In this document: positions 20,746 through 28,602 of the stretch, piece after piece
Layout of the letters: each line of letters starts with the position of its first letter
Position numbering within the stretch: the first letter of the stretch is position 1
DNA from: a bacterium
GTDB lineage: Bacteria > Planctomycetota > UBA1135 > GCA-002686595
Length of the DNA stretch: 33,433 bases
Assembly (NCBI GenBank): GCA_024228395.1
Contig: JAAETM010000160.1
Span: 1 to 33,433, forward strand
Direction of reading: 5' to 3'
Position numbers and translations under genes: made by a program
The notes under the pieces: generated by a model
What the model was told of the DNA's origin: nothing
Databases searched by the model: none
What the model saw: only the letters and a program-made list of their open reading frames with translations

Positions 20746-23053
20746 CCCCCGTGGCTCCTGGTGGGGAGCTGTGGTAGCGCTCCTAATCCAATGTCTGTTC
20801 GGGTGCGGAGAACCTGCGGATGGGCACCACAAGGGTGGGGCGGGCTTGGCTTGGTCCCTTTCCAGCAACCCGACAGTGCAAGTGCAAATCACTCGGCCTG
20901 GGATTGTGAATGACCCGTGGCTCTTGCACGGCATGGATCGATGGAGCGGGGAGATGGGCTTGCAGGTTCGTGTCCTGGAAGCCGGAGAGTCGCCTTCCTC
21001 GGGTTTTGCACGCGTCATCATTGGGTGCGCTGGGGACAAGGCGGTGGACGAACTTCTAGAACACCTTGGCATCCAGCAGCGCAACACCCATTGGTCGATC
21101 GCGGGTATGACGGCCACCCATAAGAGCGCTTGGCTGGTCGCCACCTTCCTCGATCCACTTGGGGGTGGTTATCCGGTGACCTTGCTCTGCGCCCAAAATG
21201 AGGAGTCGCTTGCGCCCGGATTGAAACGGCTGCAACCGGGCACGTTTCCCATGCTGCGTTTGTATTCCGAAGGCTTCCCCGTGCTTGAAACGGAGTTGAA
21301 CTCACTCGGGAAGGTGCGACGTGATCGTTGGCTTGATTGTCGGCCTTGGCACCGACAACCCAAGGGGGTGGTCGACCGCAGGCGCAGTCGCTACAAAGAC
21401 TGGCATATTGATAGCGTTGGCGAATGCGTGGACGTGGATCTGCGGGCCTACGCCGATTCCGTCGATGGGACCTGGCAGGTGCTGGGATTTTGGTCAGGCT
21501 TGGAACGACCCAATTCCCCCAAGTTGTTTGCACAGGACAGCGCCCATCAGTGGCGTTTGGCCGACCGGCCTGGGGGCTGGGCGCAGGTGTCGCTGGAATC
21601 AAAATCCGTGCAAGCGCTCATTCTACCCGGTGGCAAGGGTGATGGTGGCGCAGAGGCTGGGCGGGTATACCTCGAGCAACATCTGGGGCCGGCAGCTCTT
21701 CCGTGGTTGGCTGAGGCGGCTGCTATTCAAGCCTCCGGGATCTATTGGGGAATCCCCCTCGAGCAGTGGTGTCGCCATTTGGCTTGTTTGATCGAGTTGC
21801 CCACGCCCCAGAAATTGATTTCCGGGGAAGGGCTTGCGCGGACCTCACCCCATTTGATCACGCCTCTTCGGGCATTGTTGGTGCAGGTCATATCGGATCA
21901 GGATCCAAGGCAGTTGAAGCGTCTTTGGGTCGAAGGTGCGTCTATCAACGATTGGAAACCTTGGTTCGCTGCCTTCGGAGAGCGCTTGGGGGGGCTCACG
22001 GAGACGCAGCAAGGGGCGCAGTCTCCACAGTCGCTCGAACAGTGGTCAACCCGCAGGGGCGTTTCCATGCAAGGTGGATTTGACCTCGAAGCCCCCGGCC
22101 TTGCGTCGGCTTCCCATGGGGCGCGATTGCGTGAACTGCGCGTCGCCCAGGCGTCTGTGGCGGCCTACACCCTGAATCTGATCAGTGCGCCGCACTCACC
22201 GCTTGTTCGAAGCAGGCCCCTGCGTGACGACCCGCGCATGGGCGACGTGCGCAGTGAGACCTTGCTCCTCGCTTCCGCTGCAATGGCCAGGCGTGCGGGG
22301 ATCTCGGTGGCCATGGAGTTGGAGATTTGGGCGACCCCTTCAGGGGTCGCGCTTCAGGATCTAAGTTGGCCTAACAGAAGTCGGACGAAGCATTTTTTCG
22401 AAGCTTACCTGCGTGGAGCCATGCACGCCGCCCTGTTTGGGCGGCTCGCCGGAGCTGAGCTGTTGTGTCTGGGGGGCGACATGGGTGAGGTCCTTAGGAC
22501 GCGGCCGCGGGAGGAGGAAGTTCAAGATGCGGACCGCATGGCCCTTTTGGAATTGCGCTCCCGCTCATGGAAGCACCTGATCCGCTCCGTGCGTCAGGTA
22601 TTCGATGGCGCGCTCACCTTGGCGGTTCCCGGACCAAGAAGTGTGGAGCACACCGACGTGTGGGGGAGTCTAGATGTGGTGGGGATCAACTTGTTCCTTG
22701 GCAAAAGGACCTTGGAACAAAGTGGCGGTGGCGCGCCGAGCACAATCCAGCGGTACTGGTCCGGGGGCCTGGAGGCCGCCTCCCAGGCCAGTTCGGGACG
22801 GCCCCATATCCTGTGGTCCGTGGGTTTGCACTCGAAGGTCAGGGCGGGGCAGGGGCACAGCCTGGCTGGCAATGCAGGACAGCTAGCCCAGGATCAAAGG
22901 GTCTGGCAGGCTTTTGCCAAGGCGCTGGAAGAGCGGGGGGATACGGGCCTCAAGGGTTATTTCCTGCACGGGCTTGGCCTGGATCGGAATGAGCCAGGGG
23001 ATCTTTTGCTGGGCTTCGAAGAGGCCCTAGGGGCGGGTTTTGGCGAGGATTGA
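20726..23053 (+). CDS. Large lipoprotein with glycosidase-like C-terminal half
   Basis: The predicted product is 775 residues starting at TTG (20726), inside the end of the sulfatase-like gene, with AGGAAGG a little upstream. The signal ends in a lipobox (LLIQCLFGC, Cys27). Residues ~40-460 are not recognised. From about residue 500, RRAGISVAMELEIWATPSGV, FFEAYLRGAMHAALFGRLAG then AELLCLGGDMGEVLR and SLDVVGINLF follow the order of strands in GH113-like (beta/alpha)8 glycoside hydrolases. In those enzymes a Glu after strand 4 (usually GTE) acts as acid/base; here the equivalent is GGD, so activity is uncertain. It probably acts on glycans at the cell envelope together with the neighbouring glycosyltransferases. 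Function is inferred from fold cues only. Confidence 0.7.
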   Translation: MKTPISNPRGSWWGAVVALLIQCLFGCGEPADGHHKGGAGLAWSLSSNPTVQVQITRPGIVNDPWLLHGMDRWSGEMGLQVRVLEAGESPSSGFARVIIGCAGDKAVDELLEHLGIQQRNTHWSIAGMTATHKSAWLVATFLDPLGGGYPVTLLCAQNEESLAPGLKRLQPGTFPMLRLYSEGFPVLETELNSLGKVRRDRWLDCRPWHRQPKGVVDRRRSRYKDWHIDSVGECVDVDLRAYADSVDGTWQVLGFWSGLERPNSPKLFAQDSAHQWRLADRPGGWAQVSLESKSVQALILPGGKGDGGAEAGRVYLEQHLGPAALPWLAEAAAIQASGIYWGIPLEQWCRHLACLIELPTPQKLISGEGLARTSPHLITPLRALLVQVISDQDPRQLKRLWVEGASINDWKPWFAAFGERLGGLTETQQGAQSPQSLEQWSTRRGVSMQGGFDLEAPGLASASHGARLRELRVAQASVAAYTLNLISAPHSPLVRSRPLRDDPRMGDVRSETLLLASAAMARRAGISVAMELEIWATPSGVALQDLSWPNRSRTKHFFEAYLRGAMHAALFGRLAGAELLCLGGDMGEVLRTRPREEEVQDADRMALLELRSRSWKHLIRSVRQVFDGALTLAVPGPRSVEHTDVWGSLDVVGINLFLGKRTLEQSGGGAPSTIQRYWSGGLEAASQASSGRPHILWSVGLHSKVRAGQGHSLAGNAGQLAQDQRVWQAFAKALEERGDTGLKGYFLHGLGLDRNEPGDLLLGFEEALGAGFGED

Positions 23054-23185
23054 GGTCGTTTTCCGGGAATACTACACTTCCGCCCTGAATCTTAGGTAAG
23101 CCCATTTAGATCCTGGTCCAATTTGTCGAAGGGCGGGGAGGGGGCGTCACATTTGCCATGGAGAGATGCACACCGCTGGATACCT

Positions 23186-24040
23186 ATGTCGCAGAGTCAC
23201 AATCAAAAAGCCCTGGAGCAGGTGGAGGTTTCCCTCCAATTGCTTCAAGAAGACCTTGGGCGATTCAAGTCCGGAGAACGGTTCTGGCGTAGCTGGGACC
23301 GCTCCAAGGAATTCAGTTCAGCCGCTCGCAAGGCCCAGTCCTACATGGAATTGGCCTTGGAAGCCCTCGGAGAACCCGCACGCTTGGCCGATGCGAAAGA
23401 GAATCGTACCGGTTGGCTGTCGCGTACGGTGAAAGGCCTTTCCCACTACCTCAGCTCCGGAGAAGACTGTGAATTCCACACGTATGAAACGGATCCTGGT
23501 GCCACGATGCAGGAAGGATCGGCCGGCCTACCCGAATCGGAAGGCGTGGGCGTTTTGCAGGGCCATGGCGCGGTTGTGGAGTTGCCCAATCTGATCGGCA
23601 TGGTGCGGGGGCAAGGAATGACCGGAGTGCTCACAGTGAACATGCCGAAGGAGGTTGCCAAACTGCACTTTCAAGTGGGTCAATTGGTGCACGCCTACAG
23701 TGAAGATGCTCCTGCGGATTTGCGCCTGGGAGAGGTGTTGATCGAGCAAGGAGCCATCACCAGGGAGCGCATGGACTCCCTCTTGTTCTGCCATCAGGAT
23801 ACCCCGCTCATGTTGGGCGAGACCATGCTGAATGGGGGGTTGATCAGCTCCGAGCAACTGCAGGTTGCGCTCAACCACCAAATCCAAAGCCTGTTCGATC
23901 GTATTTTCGAGCACCGCAAGGAAGCCGATTTCCGTTTCGTGCCGGGTTTGCCCGATACCCAAGCTCAGCGAGCCAAGGTCAATGTTATGCAATTGCTGCT
24001 CGACAGTGCCCGGGCTTTCGATGAGCGCCAAGGTGGTTAG
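23186..24040 (+). CDS. DUF4388 (PatA-like) domain protein
   Basis: The predicted product is 284 residues. The ATG at 23186 begins MSQSHNQKALEQVEVSLQLL; an upstream TTG frame from 23123 is possible but not needed. The N-terminal ~90 residues are helical, probably coiled coil. From about residue 128 comes a DUF4388/PatA-N-type domain (VVELPNLIGMVRGQGMTGVL, LHFQVGQLVHAYSEDAPADL, LGEVLIEQGAITRERMDSLL). It ends with IQSLFDRIFEHRKEADFRFV, a hallmark of this family, in which a beta-rich platform is followed by helices. Such proteins occur in gliding and signalling systems and beside GTPases or response regulators. It has no signal peptide and is cytosolic. No partner signalling gene lies next to it here. 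Confidence 0.82.
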   Translation: MSQSHNQKALEQVEVSLQLLQEDLGRFKSGERFWRSWDRSKEFSSAARKAQSYMELALEALGEPARLADAKENRTGWLSRTVKGLSHYLSSGEDCEFHTYETDPGATMQEGSAGLPESEGVGVLQGHGAVVELPNLIGMVRGQGMTGVLTVNMPKEVAKLHFQVGQLVHAYSEDAPADLRLGEVLIEQGAITRERMDSLLFCHQDTPLMLGETMLNGGLISSEQLQVALNHQIQSLFDRIFEHRKEADFRFVPGLPDTQAQRAKVNVMQLLLDSARAFDERQGG

Positions 24041-24277
24041 CGGCCACTGGCAGGCCGCCTGAAGTACAGCGATCCCCGTCGGGTGCTCACAAGTCGTCCG
24101 GCTTCGTTCCGGAACCCCGCGAGTGGAGTGATCATGCAGGGAACCTGGGCGCCCTGTCAGGCGATTCATGGGGACCCGCCGAGAAAGTGCTGATCTTCAG
24201 GCGTCCTACCAGGCCCGAGGGCGTCCACTCGGACTGGCGTGCAATCCCCGCGCCAGGAGCCTATGCTCTGCACTCGC

Positions 24278-24817
24278 ATGGCAACCCTCCTTCGCAATTA
24301 TCGGGATCACTGGCGCTTAGCCAGCAAACCAGCGCGGCGTTACCTGACCGTGGCCGTGTTGATGGGGTTTGCACAGGCGGTCACCTGGTCCATGTTGGCG
24401 CGTTACTTGGATGCAACGGGGTATGCGATCATGGGGGCCGGGCTGACCAGCATCCTGGCCGCTTTTATCTATCGCACTATCTCCGATGGTCGCGAGTTGA
24501 CCATGAACATGCCAGTGGCTGCGACGGCGTTTCTCTTGCGCGGTGCCCTGATGAACAGCACCCATCCAATTCACAATAACCTGATGATAAGCGTCACCGC
24601 TCCGGAGGTGCGCGAAGCGCAAACTGGAATCAATGCCACCCTGTGGGGACTCGGTTGGGTGATCGGTCCTTGGTTGGGTGGGAAGGTGCTTGAGAACAGT
24701 GGCACCGACTACTCACTTCTGATGTACACAACCATGGGCTGCTATGTGGTGGCGGCGGTACTCACCTACGTGATGATCATGCTCCTGGAACGTGGTATCG
24801 CAAAGGAGCCCGCTTGA
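24278..24817 (+). pseudogene. MFS transporter with large internal deletion
   Basis: The open frame gives about 179 residues from ATG 24278 (GTG 24239 and ATG 24263 are in-frame alternatives). The start YRDHWRLASKPARRYLTVAV and AQAVTWSMLARYLDATGYA is the first helix region of a major facilitator protein. The end ATAFLLRGALMNSTHPIHNN, GINATLWGLGWVIGPWLGGK and TTMGCYVVAAVLTYVMIMLL corresponds to the last helices. Helices two to about eight, roughly 200 residues, are missing without any frame disruption, the join falling near AIMGAGLTSILAA. MFS proteins normally have 12 helices; this has about five. It is probably a remnant, though a functional mini-protein cannot be excluded because the frame is intact and the next gene starts in its stop codon. 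Confidence 0.65.
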
Positions 24818-25854
24818 AGGTTGGCATCTTATCTCGTTTGCTGTTCGTGCTCTTGAGCGTGTTGTCAGTGCTCGCAGTTCTTGTATTCTGCGGGGCATTG
24901 GCTGCGGGCGCATGGCCCCAGTTCGAACAGCTCTCGAACATGCGCACACACGTGTCCGTGGTTTTGCTCCTGGTGGCAGGAATTTGGATCGGGTTCAAAC
25001 GTGTTCTGCCAAAGAGCCTGTGCATCGGCACCCTGTTCGGTGTGCTGGGCTTGTTTGGTTTGGCTCCTGCCTTGGTATTGCTCGGGGGAGCCGACAGCGT
25101 GGACGAAGGGGCTCCTGAACTGCGCATCGGGTCGGTCAACCTGCTGTTTGGCATAGGGCATCCCAAGCCGGTGGGGGCTTGGATGGGCGAGGAGGATCTG
25201 CACGTGGTGGGTTTCGTGGAGATGAAGGACTCCCCGCGGTCCAAGCTGCGCTGGCCAAGACTCCTGGAGTCGTGGCGGGGTGAATATCCCTACCAAGCCG
25301 TCGAACCCCATCCGTACTACGGCATGGGATTGCTCTCCAAGTCGCCCCTCACCGACGTGAAGGTGGCCTATGGCGCTGGAGGAAACGGCGAGGAAAGCGA
25401 GCGCCCCATGCGTCTGGAAGCCACGTTGATGTTCGAGGGACGTCCGGTGCACCTTTGCCTGGTGCATCCACCGCGACCCAGCCAAACTTGGCGGGGGGGC
25501 GTGCGGCAGGTTTTCTTTGAACAGTTGGCAACCGATTTGACCTCTGGGGAGTCTAGGCGCGAGTCCGATGGCCTGGTGGTCTTCGGTGATCTCAACGCAA
25601 CCGAGGGCAGCCCCCTGTTCCAGGCCCTCAAACGGCGTGTGGGTTTGCGTGATAGCCGGCAGGGTTTCGGATATATGGCATCCTGGAGACCTCACTGGAT
25701 GGACTTGCGAATCCTGCCCCTGGATCACATTCTAGTGCGGGGATTGGATGTGAAATCCCGGGGCGTGGGCCCCGAGGTGCGCAGCGACCACCGCCCGATC
25801 CAAGCAACTCTCACATGGCCCAAGCAATCCAATACCGGCCCGACTCCCCGCTGA
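24814..25854 (+). CDS. Membrane-anchored EEP-family phosphodiesterase
   Basis: The predicted product is 346 residues from TTG at 24814, supported by AAAGGAG 6-7 nt upstream, a strong site that decides the start. Residues ~7-90 form three transmembrane helices. The rest is an endonuclease/exonuclease/phosphatase domain: RIGSVNLLFGIG (Asn), VGFVEMKD near residue 134 (metal Glu), LCLVHPPRP (His), VVFGDLNATEGSP near 256 (Asp/Asn), LDHILVRG near 302 and SDHRPIQA near 324 (catalytic Asp-His). All signature residues are present, so it should be active. The domain probably faces the periplasm, as in other membrane-tethered family members. Substrate may be a phosphodiester lipid or nucleic acid. It overlaps the preceding stop and overlaps recG by 40 nt. 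Confidence 0.85.
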   Translation: MKVGILSRLLFVLLSVLSVLAVLVFCGALAAGAWPQFEQLSNMRTHVSVVLLLVAGIWIGFKRVLPKSLCIGTLFGVLGLFGLAPALVLLGGADSVDEGAPELRIGSVNLLFGIGHPKPVGAWMGEEDLHVVGFVEMKDSPRSKLRWPRLLESWRGEYPYQAVEPHPYYGMGLLSKSPLTDVKVAYGAGGNGEESERPMRLEATLMFEGRPVHLCLVHPPRPSQTWRGGVRQVFFEQLATDLTSGESRRESDGLVVFGDLNATEGSPLFQALKRRVGLRDSRQGFGYMASWRPHWMDLRILPLDHILVRGLDVKSRGVGPEVRSDHRPIQATLTWPKQSNTGPTPR

Positions 25855-27839
25855 CGGACCTGCCGGGTATCGGCAAAGCCAAGGGCGACAAACTGGCCAA
25901 GGCCGGGTTGCACGTGTTGCGCGATCTGATGCTGATACCTCCGGTTGGCGTGGTGCGCTGGCCTGAACCCATTGACGTGGCATCGGCTATTGAGCGCGAG
26001 GGAGACACCGTGCGCGTGGCTGGCAAGGTTAAGAGTTTCCAGCGCACACGTTTCGGCGGCAAGCGCAGTTTGGTTCGCATCACGCTGGAAGGCCCGGACG
26101 GGTCGACCATCGTGGGCATGTGGTTCAATCAACCTTGGATGGTCGATGTGGTGACCAAGGATGAGGACGTGGAGTTTTACGGCCTGCGGGTGGACGCCAA
26201 GGGTCCGGCCTTGACCTCCCCGCAAATCGGACATGGGGACAAACCCCTGCCGTCGGCGGGCACGGTGGAGCCCCAGTACGCGGCGCCGACCGGTTTTTCG
26301 GGAGCCTACCTGGGCAGTCTGATTCGGCAGGCCATCGAGCTCGCGGCAGCGGGATTGGTGGACCCGCTGTCCGATGTGGCCCTGGCCCAGCATGGCCTTC
26401 CAGCCCTGGCCCAAGCAGTGTGTGGTGTGCACACTCCCACGGGACTCGCCTCCTATGAGGCGGGTCGCAGGCGCCTAGCCTTGGAACCCCTGCTGACCAT
26501 TCAAGCCAACCTGCAAAACCGCAGGGCGGGTCGTGGGGGCGGCGCACGCGCCGTGCGTTTTCCGAAACCGGTGTACAAGCAGATAGCCGAGCGTTTTCCC
26601 TTCGAGTTCACCCCGGGTCAAAAGCAGGTCGTGGCTGACATCCTGCGCGATCTGGCGCGGCACATCCCCATGCGGCGTTTGGTCCAGGGCGACGTGGGCA
26701 GCGGCAAAACCGCGTTGGCCCTGTACGCGGCCATGGCCACCGTGGAGGCCGGGGGGCAGGTGGCGTTCATGGCGCCCACCGAGCTGCTGGTGGAGCAACA
26801 CTTTTATGGCGCGCGCGACATGATGCGTAGCATGGGCATCGAGGCCGAAATATTGACCGGCTCCCTAGCTGCGTCCGACCGCAAATATCTGGTCCAGCGC
26901 TTGAAACGCGGTGAATTGCAGGTTGTGTTCGGTACCCACGCCTTGTTTTCCAAGGACGTGGGCTTCCGGCGCTTGGACCTGATCGTGATCGACGAACAGC
27001 ACCGTTTTGGCGTGGGGCAGCGCGCTTCTTTGGCAGGCAAGGGGCAGGACGCACACCTGTTGCTGTTGACCGCCACCCCGATCCCGCGCACCCTGGCCTT
27101 GACGCTCTACGGGGATCTCGAGGTCAGCACGCTCAAGGAAGCGCCTCCTGGGCGCGGTTCGATCGAAACCCATTGGGCGCGCGGCCCCAAGATCAGGCGC
27201 GTACGGCCCTTTGTCGCAGGACGCTTGGAAGCGGGCGAGCAAGCCTTTTGGGTTTGCCCGCGCATCGGGGGCCAGGGGGACGACGATAGGCAGGGTGCGG
27301 TGGAGCGCTACGAAGAGCTTTGCGCGGACAAACGTCTGTCCAGCTTCGGTGTGGAGTTGGTGCACGGCAAGCTGCCCGCCGAAGAACGGGCCTGGCGGCT
27401 GGACCGCTTTCGCCAGGGTGACGTGGGCCTTTTGGTTGCCACAACGGTGGTCGAAGTTGGTGTGGACGTATCAGCGGCCACGATCATGGTGATCGAGGAG
27501 GCCCAACGGCTGGGGCTCGCGCAACTGCATCAATTGCGTGGCCGGGTGGGACGAGGCAGCGTGGATTCTTACTGCGTGCTGCTGGGGGAGAAGAGCGCCG
27601 CCGAGCGCTTCGAACTCCTGGAGGGCAGCCGGGATGGTTTCTATCTGGCCGAGGAAGACATGCGTAAGCGGGGCATGGGCGACCTTTCGGGCATGCGGCA
27701 AGCTGGTTTGAACACGGAAGGTTTGACGGACCCGGAGCAGGACTTGGATTTGTACATGGCCGCGCGCGATCTGATTCAGACCTGTCCGGATGTCATGCGA
27801 TCTTATGCGAGGGATCAGCAGACCCCGCTGACTCCATAG
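25815..27839 (+). CDS. recG: ATP-dependent DNA helicase RecG
   Basis: This 674-residue protein is close to the usual RecG length (about 690). The N-terminus carries a helix-hairpin-helix-like segment (LTDLPGIGKAKGDKLAKAGL) and the OB-fold wedge domain (VRVAGKVKSFQRTRFGGKRS). Superfamily 2 motifs follow: Walker A GDVGSGKT near residue 292, DEQHRFGVGQRASL near 391, TATPIPRTLALTLYGD near 419, ATTVVEVGVDVSAATIMVIE, and QLRGRVGRG near 576. The end MRKRGMGDLSGMRQAGL is typical. RecG remodels stalled replication forks and branches Holliday junctions in the cytosol. The start lies 40 nt inside the EEP gene, implying cotranscription. The 3' end overlaps a convergent zinc-ribbon gene by 47 bp. Confidence 0.95.
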   Translation: MAQAIQYRPDSPLTDLPGIGKAKGDKLAKAGLHVLRDLMLIPPVGVVRWPEPIDVASAIEREGDTVRVAGKVKSFQRTRFGGKRSLVRITLEGPDGSTIVGMWFNQPWMVDVVTKDEDVEFYGLRVDAKGPALTSPQIGHGDKPLPSAGTVEPQYAAPTGFSGAYLGSLIRQAIELAAAGLVDPLSDVALAQHGLPALAQAVCGVHTPTGLASYEAGRRRLALEPLLTIQANLQNRRAGRGGGARAVRFPKPVYKQIAERFPFEFTPGQKQVVADILRDLARHIPMRRLVQGDVGSGKTALALYAAMATVEAGGQVAFMAPTELLVEQHFYGARDMMRSMGIEAEILTGSLAASDRKYLVQRLKRGELQVVFGTHALFSKDVGFRRLDLIVIDEQHRFGVGQRASLAGKGQDAHLLLLTATPIPRTLALTLYGDLEVSTLKEAPPGRGSIETHWARGPKIRRVRPFVAGRLEAGEQAFWVCPRIGGQGDDDRQGAVERYEELCADKRLSSFGVELVHGKLPAEERAWRLDRFRQGDVGLLVATTVVEVGVDVSAATIMVIEEAQRLGLAQLHQLRGRVGRGSVDSYCVLLGEKSAAERFELLEGSRDGFYLAEEDMRKRGMGDLSGMRQAGLNTEGLTDPEQDLDLYMAARDLIQTCPDVMRSYARDQQTPLTP

Positions 27840-28152
27840 GCCGTCCGCCCTGGGCCCTCGACGCGGGGCGAACAATGCCGGGCTGTTGGGGGCTACCATC
27901 GATCGTAGCTGCTGGAACCTTCGTCTGAACTTGGGTGGTCTGGGTCCTGGTGCGGGTGGTTTTGCCCTTGCCCCGGCGGGTGGGCTTGGCGCGGCCGTGG
28001 TTGAAGATGGCCCAGTCTTCGGGGGACATGATGCGGGCCTCGCCGCCGCACTGCACGCAATAGCATTGAACCGGGCTGGAGAGGTAGGATACGTACTCGT
28101 CACAAGTGGGACAGAACTTCTGGTCGTTGTAGAAGCTGTTGTTGTTCTTCAT
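27793..28152 (-). CDS. Small zinc-ribbon protein
   Basis: This 119-residue protein starts MKNNNSFYNDQKFCPTCDEY, with a clear GAGGAG ribosome binding site 7-8 nt upstream. The first ~50 residues form a two-knuckle zinc ribbon: CPTC near residue 14, then CYCVQCGGEARIMSPEDWAI, giving CxxC pairs. The remainder is a basic Thr/Arg/Lys-rich tail (GRAKPTRRGKGKTTRTRTQT) suited to nucleic-acid binding, then a disordered end. The tail overlaps recG by 47 bp on the opposite strand. I recall similar short zinc-ribbon proteins in planctomycetes, without assigned function. A role in nucleic-acid contact is an inference from charge only. Confidence 0.75.
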   Translation of the reverse strand: MKNNNSFYNDQKFCPTCDEYVSYLSSPVQCYCVQCGGEARIMSPEDWAIFNHGRAKPTRRGKGKTTRTRTQTTQVQTKVPAATIDGSPQQPGIVRPASRAQGGRPMESAGSADPSHKIA

Positions 28153-28602
28153 GTTGGATCTCCTCGTCGGCGGTTGGCGGCTTGCGGTGCGGGGGATTCA
28201 GAGCAGCTCCCGTGCCAAGTGGGGTGAAGGGCCAGGAATCTCCCATAACCCGCTCCTAGGAAGTCGCTTATGACGATTGCGTGCGTATTGGCCTGGATGC
28301 ACGTCTCGGGGCGCCTGTTCAGATTCCTGAACGCGATTGCGGGCCCCCAGGGCGGTTTTTGGCCCCTAGGTGTGCATAACGTATTTCCACAGAATGGTTT
28401 AGACGAACGTCTCAATATTTCGACACCCGGTGGGGGGTGAAACAATGAAACATCATGCCCAGCCACCACTCGCAGCCAGGTACGCATGCATCCCATGCTG
28501 GAAATGGATTGCCGGGCTCACCTTGCATCCACCACTCGAATCGGTGTCGCCGGCCTTCGGCAATCCACTTCAAGCGTGTGGTGGATGCATGCCAGGCTCC
28601 TG
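28153..28602. other. Non-coding stretch with repeats
   Basis: The 450 bp between the zinc-ribbon start and the end of the TPR gene hold no convincing gene. The left part presumably carries the zinc-ribbon promoter and its GAGGAG site. The right part (28462-28592) contains several short direct and inverted repeats annotated separately. No RNA family is recognised. Confidence 0.6.
28462..28592. repeat. Cluster of interleaved inverted and direct repeats
   Basis: Perfect inverted pairs are TGCATCCACCAC (28524-28535) with GTGGTGGATGCA (28578-28589), GGATTGCCG (28506-28514) with CGGCAATCC (28558-28566), and GCATGCATCC (28484-28493) with GGATGCATGC (28583-28592). CCACCACTCG is also repeated directly (28462-28471 and 28529-28538). 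The first two pairs interleave, so they cannot form as simple nested hairpins. The cluster lies just past the stop of the giant TPR gene and could act in 3'-end formation, or be a small repeat element. Confidence 0.5.

Noticed and set aside
24040..24058. Hairpin GCGGCC-ACTGGCA-GGCCGC right after the DUF4388 stop, considered as terminator
   Set aside because: The stem is only 6 bp and no T-run follows. It is too weak to call.
25725..26432. Minus-strand 235-codon open frame opposite recG
   Set aside because: His/Arg-rich antisense of a clear RecG coding sequence.
28153..28602. CRISPR-like array from the repeated CCACCACTCG
   Set aside because: There are only two direct copies, 10 bp long, with no regular spacer length and no cas gene.
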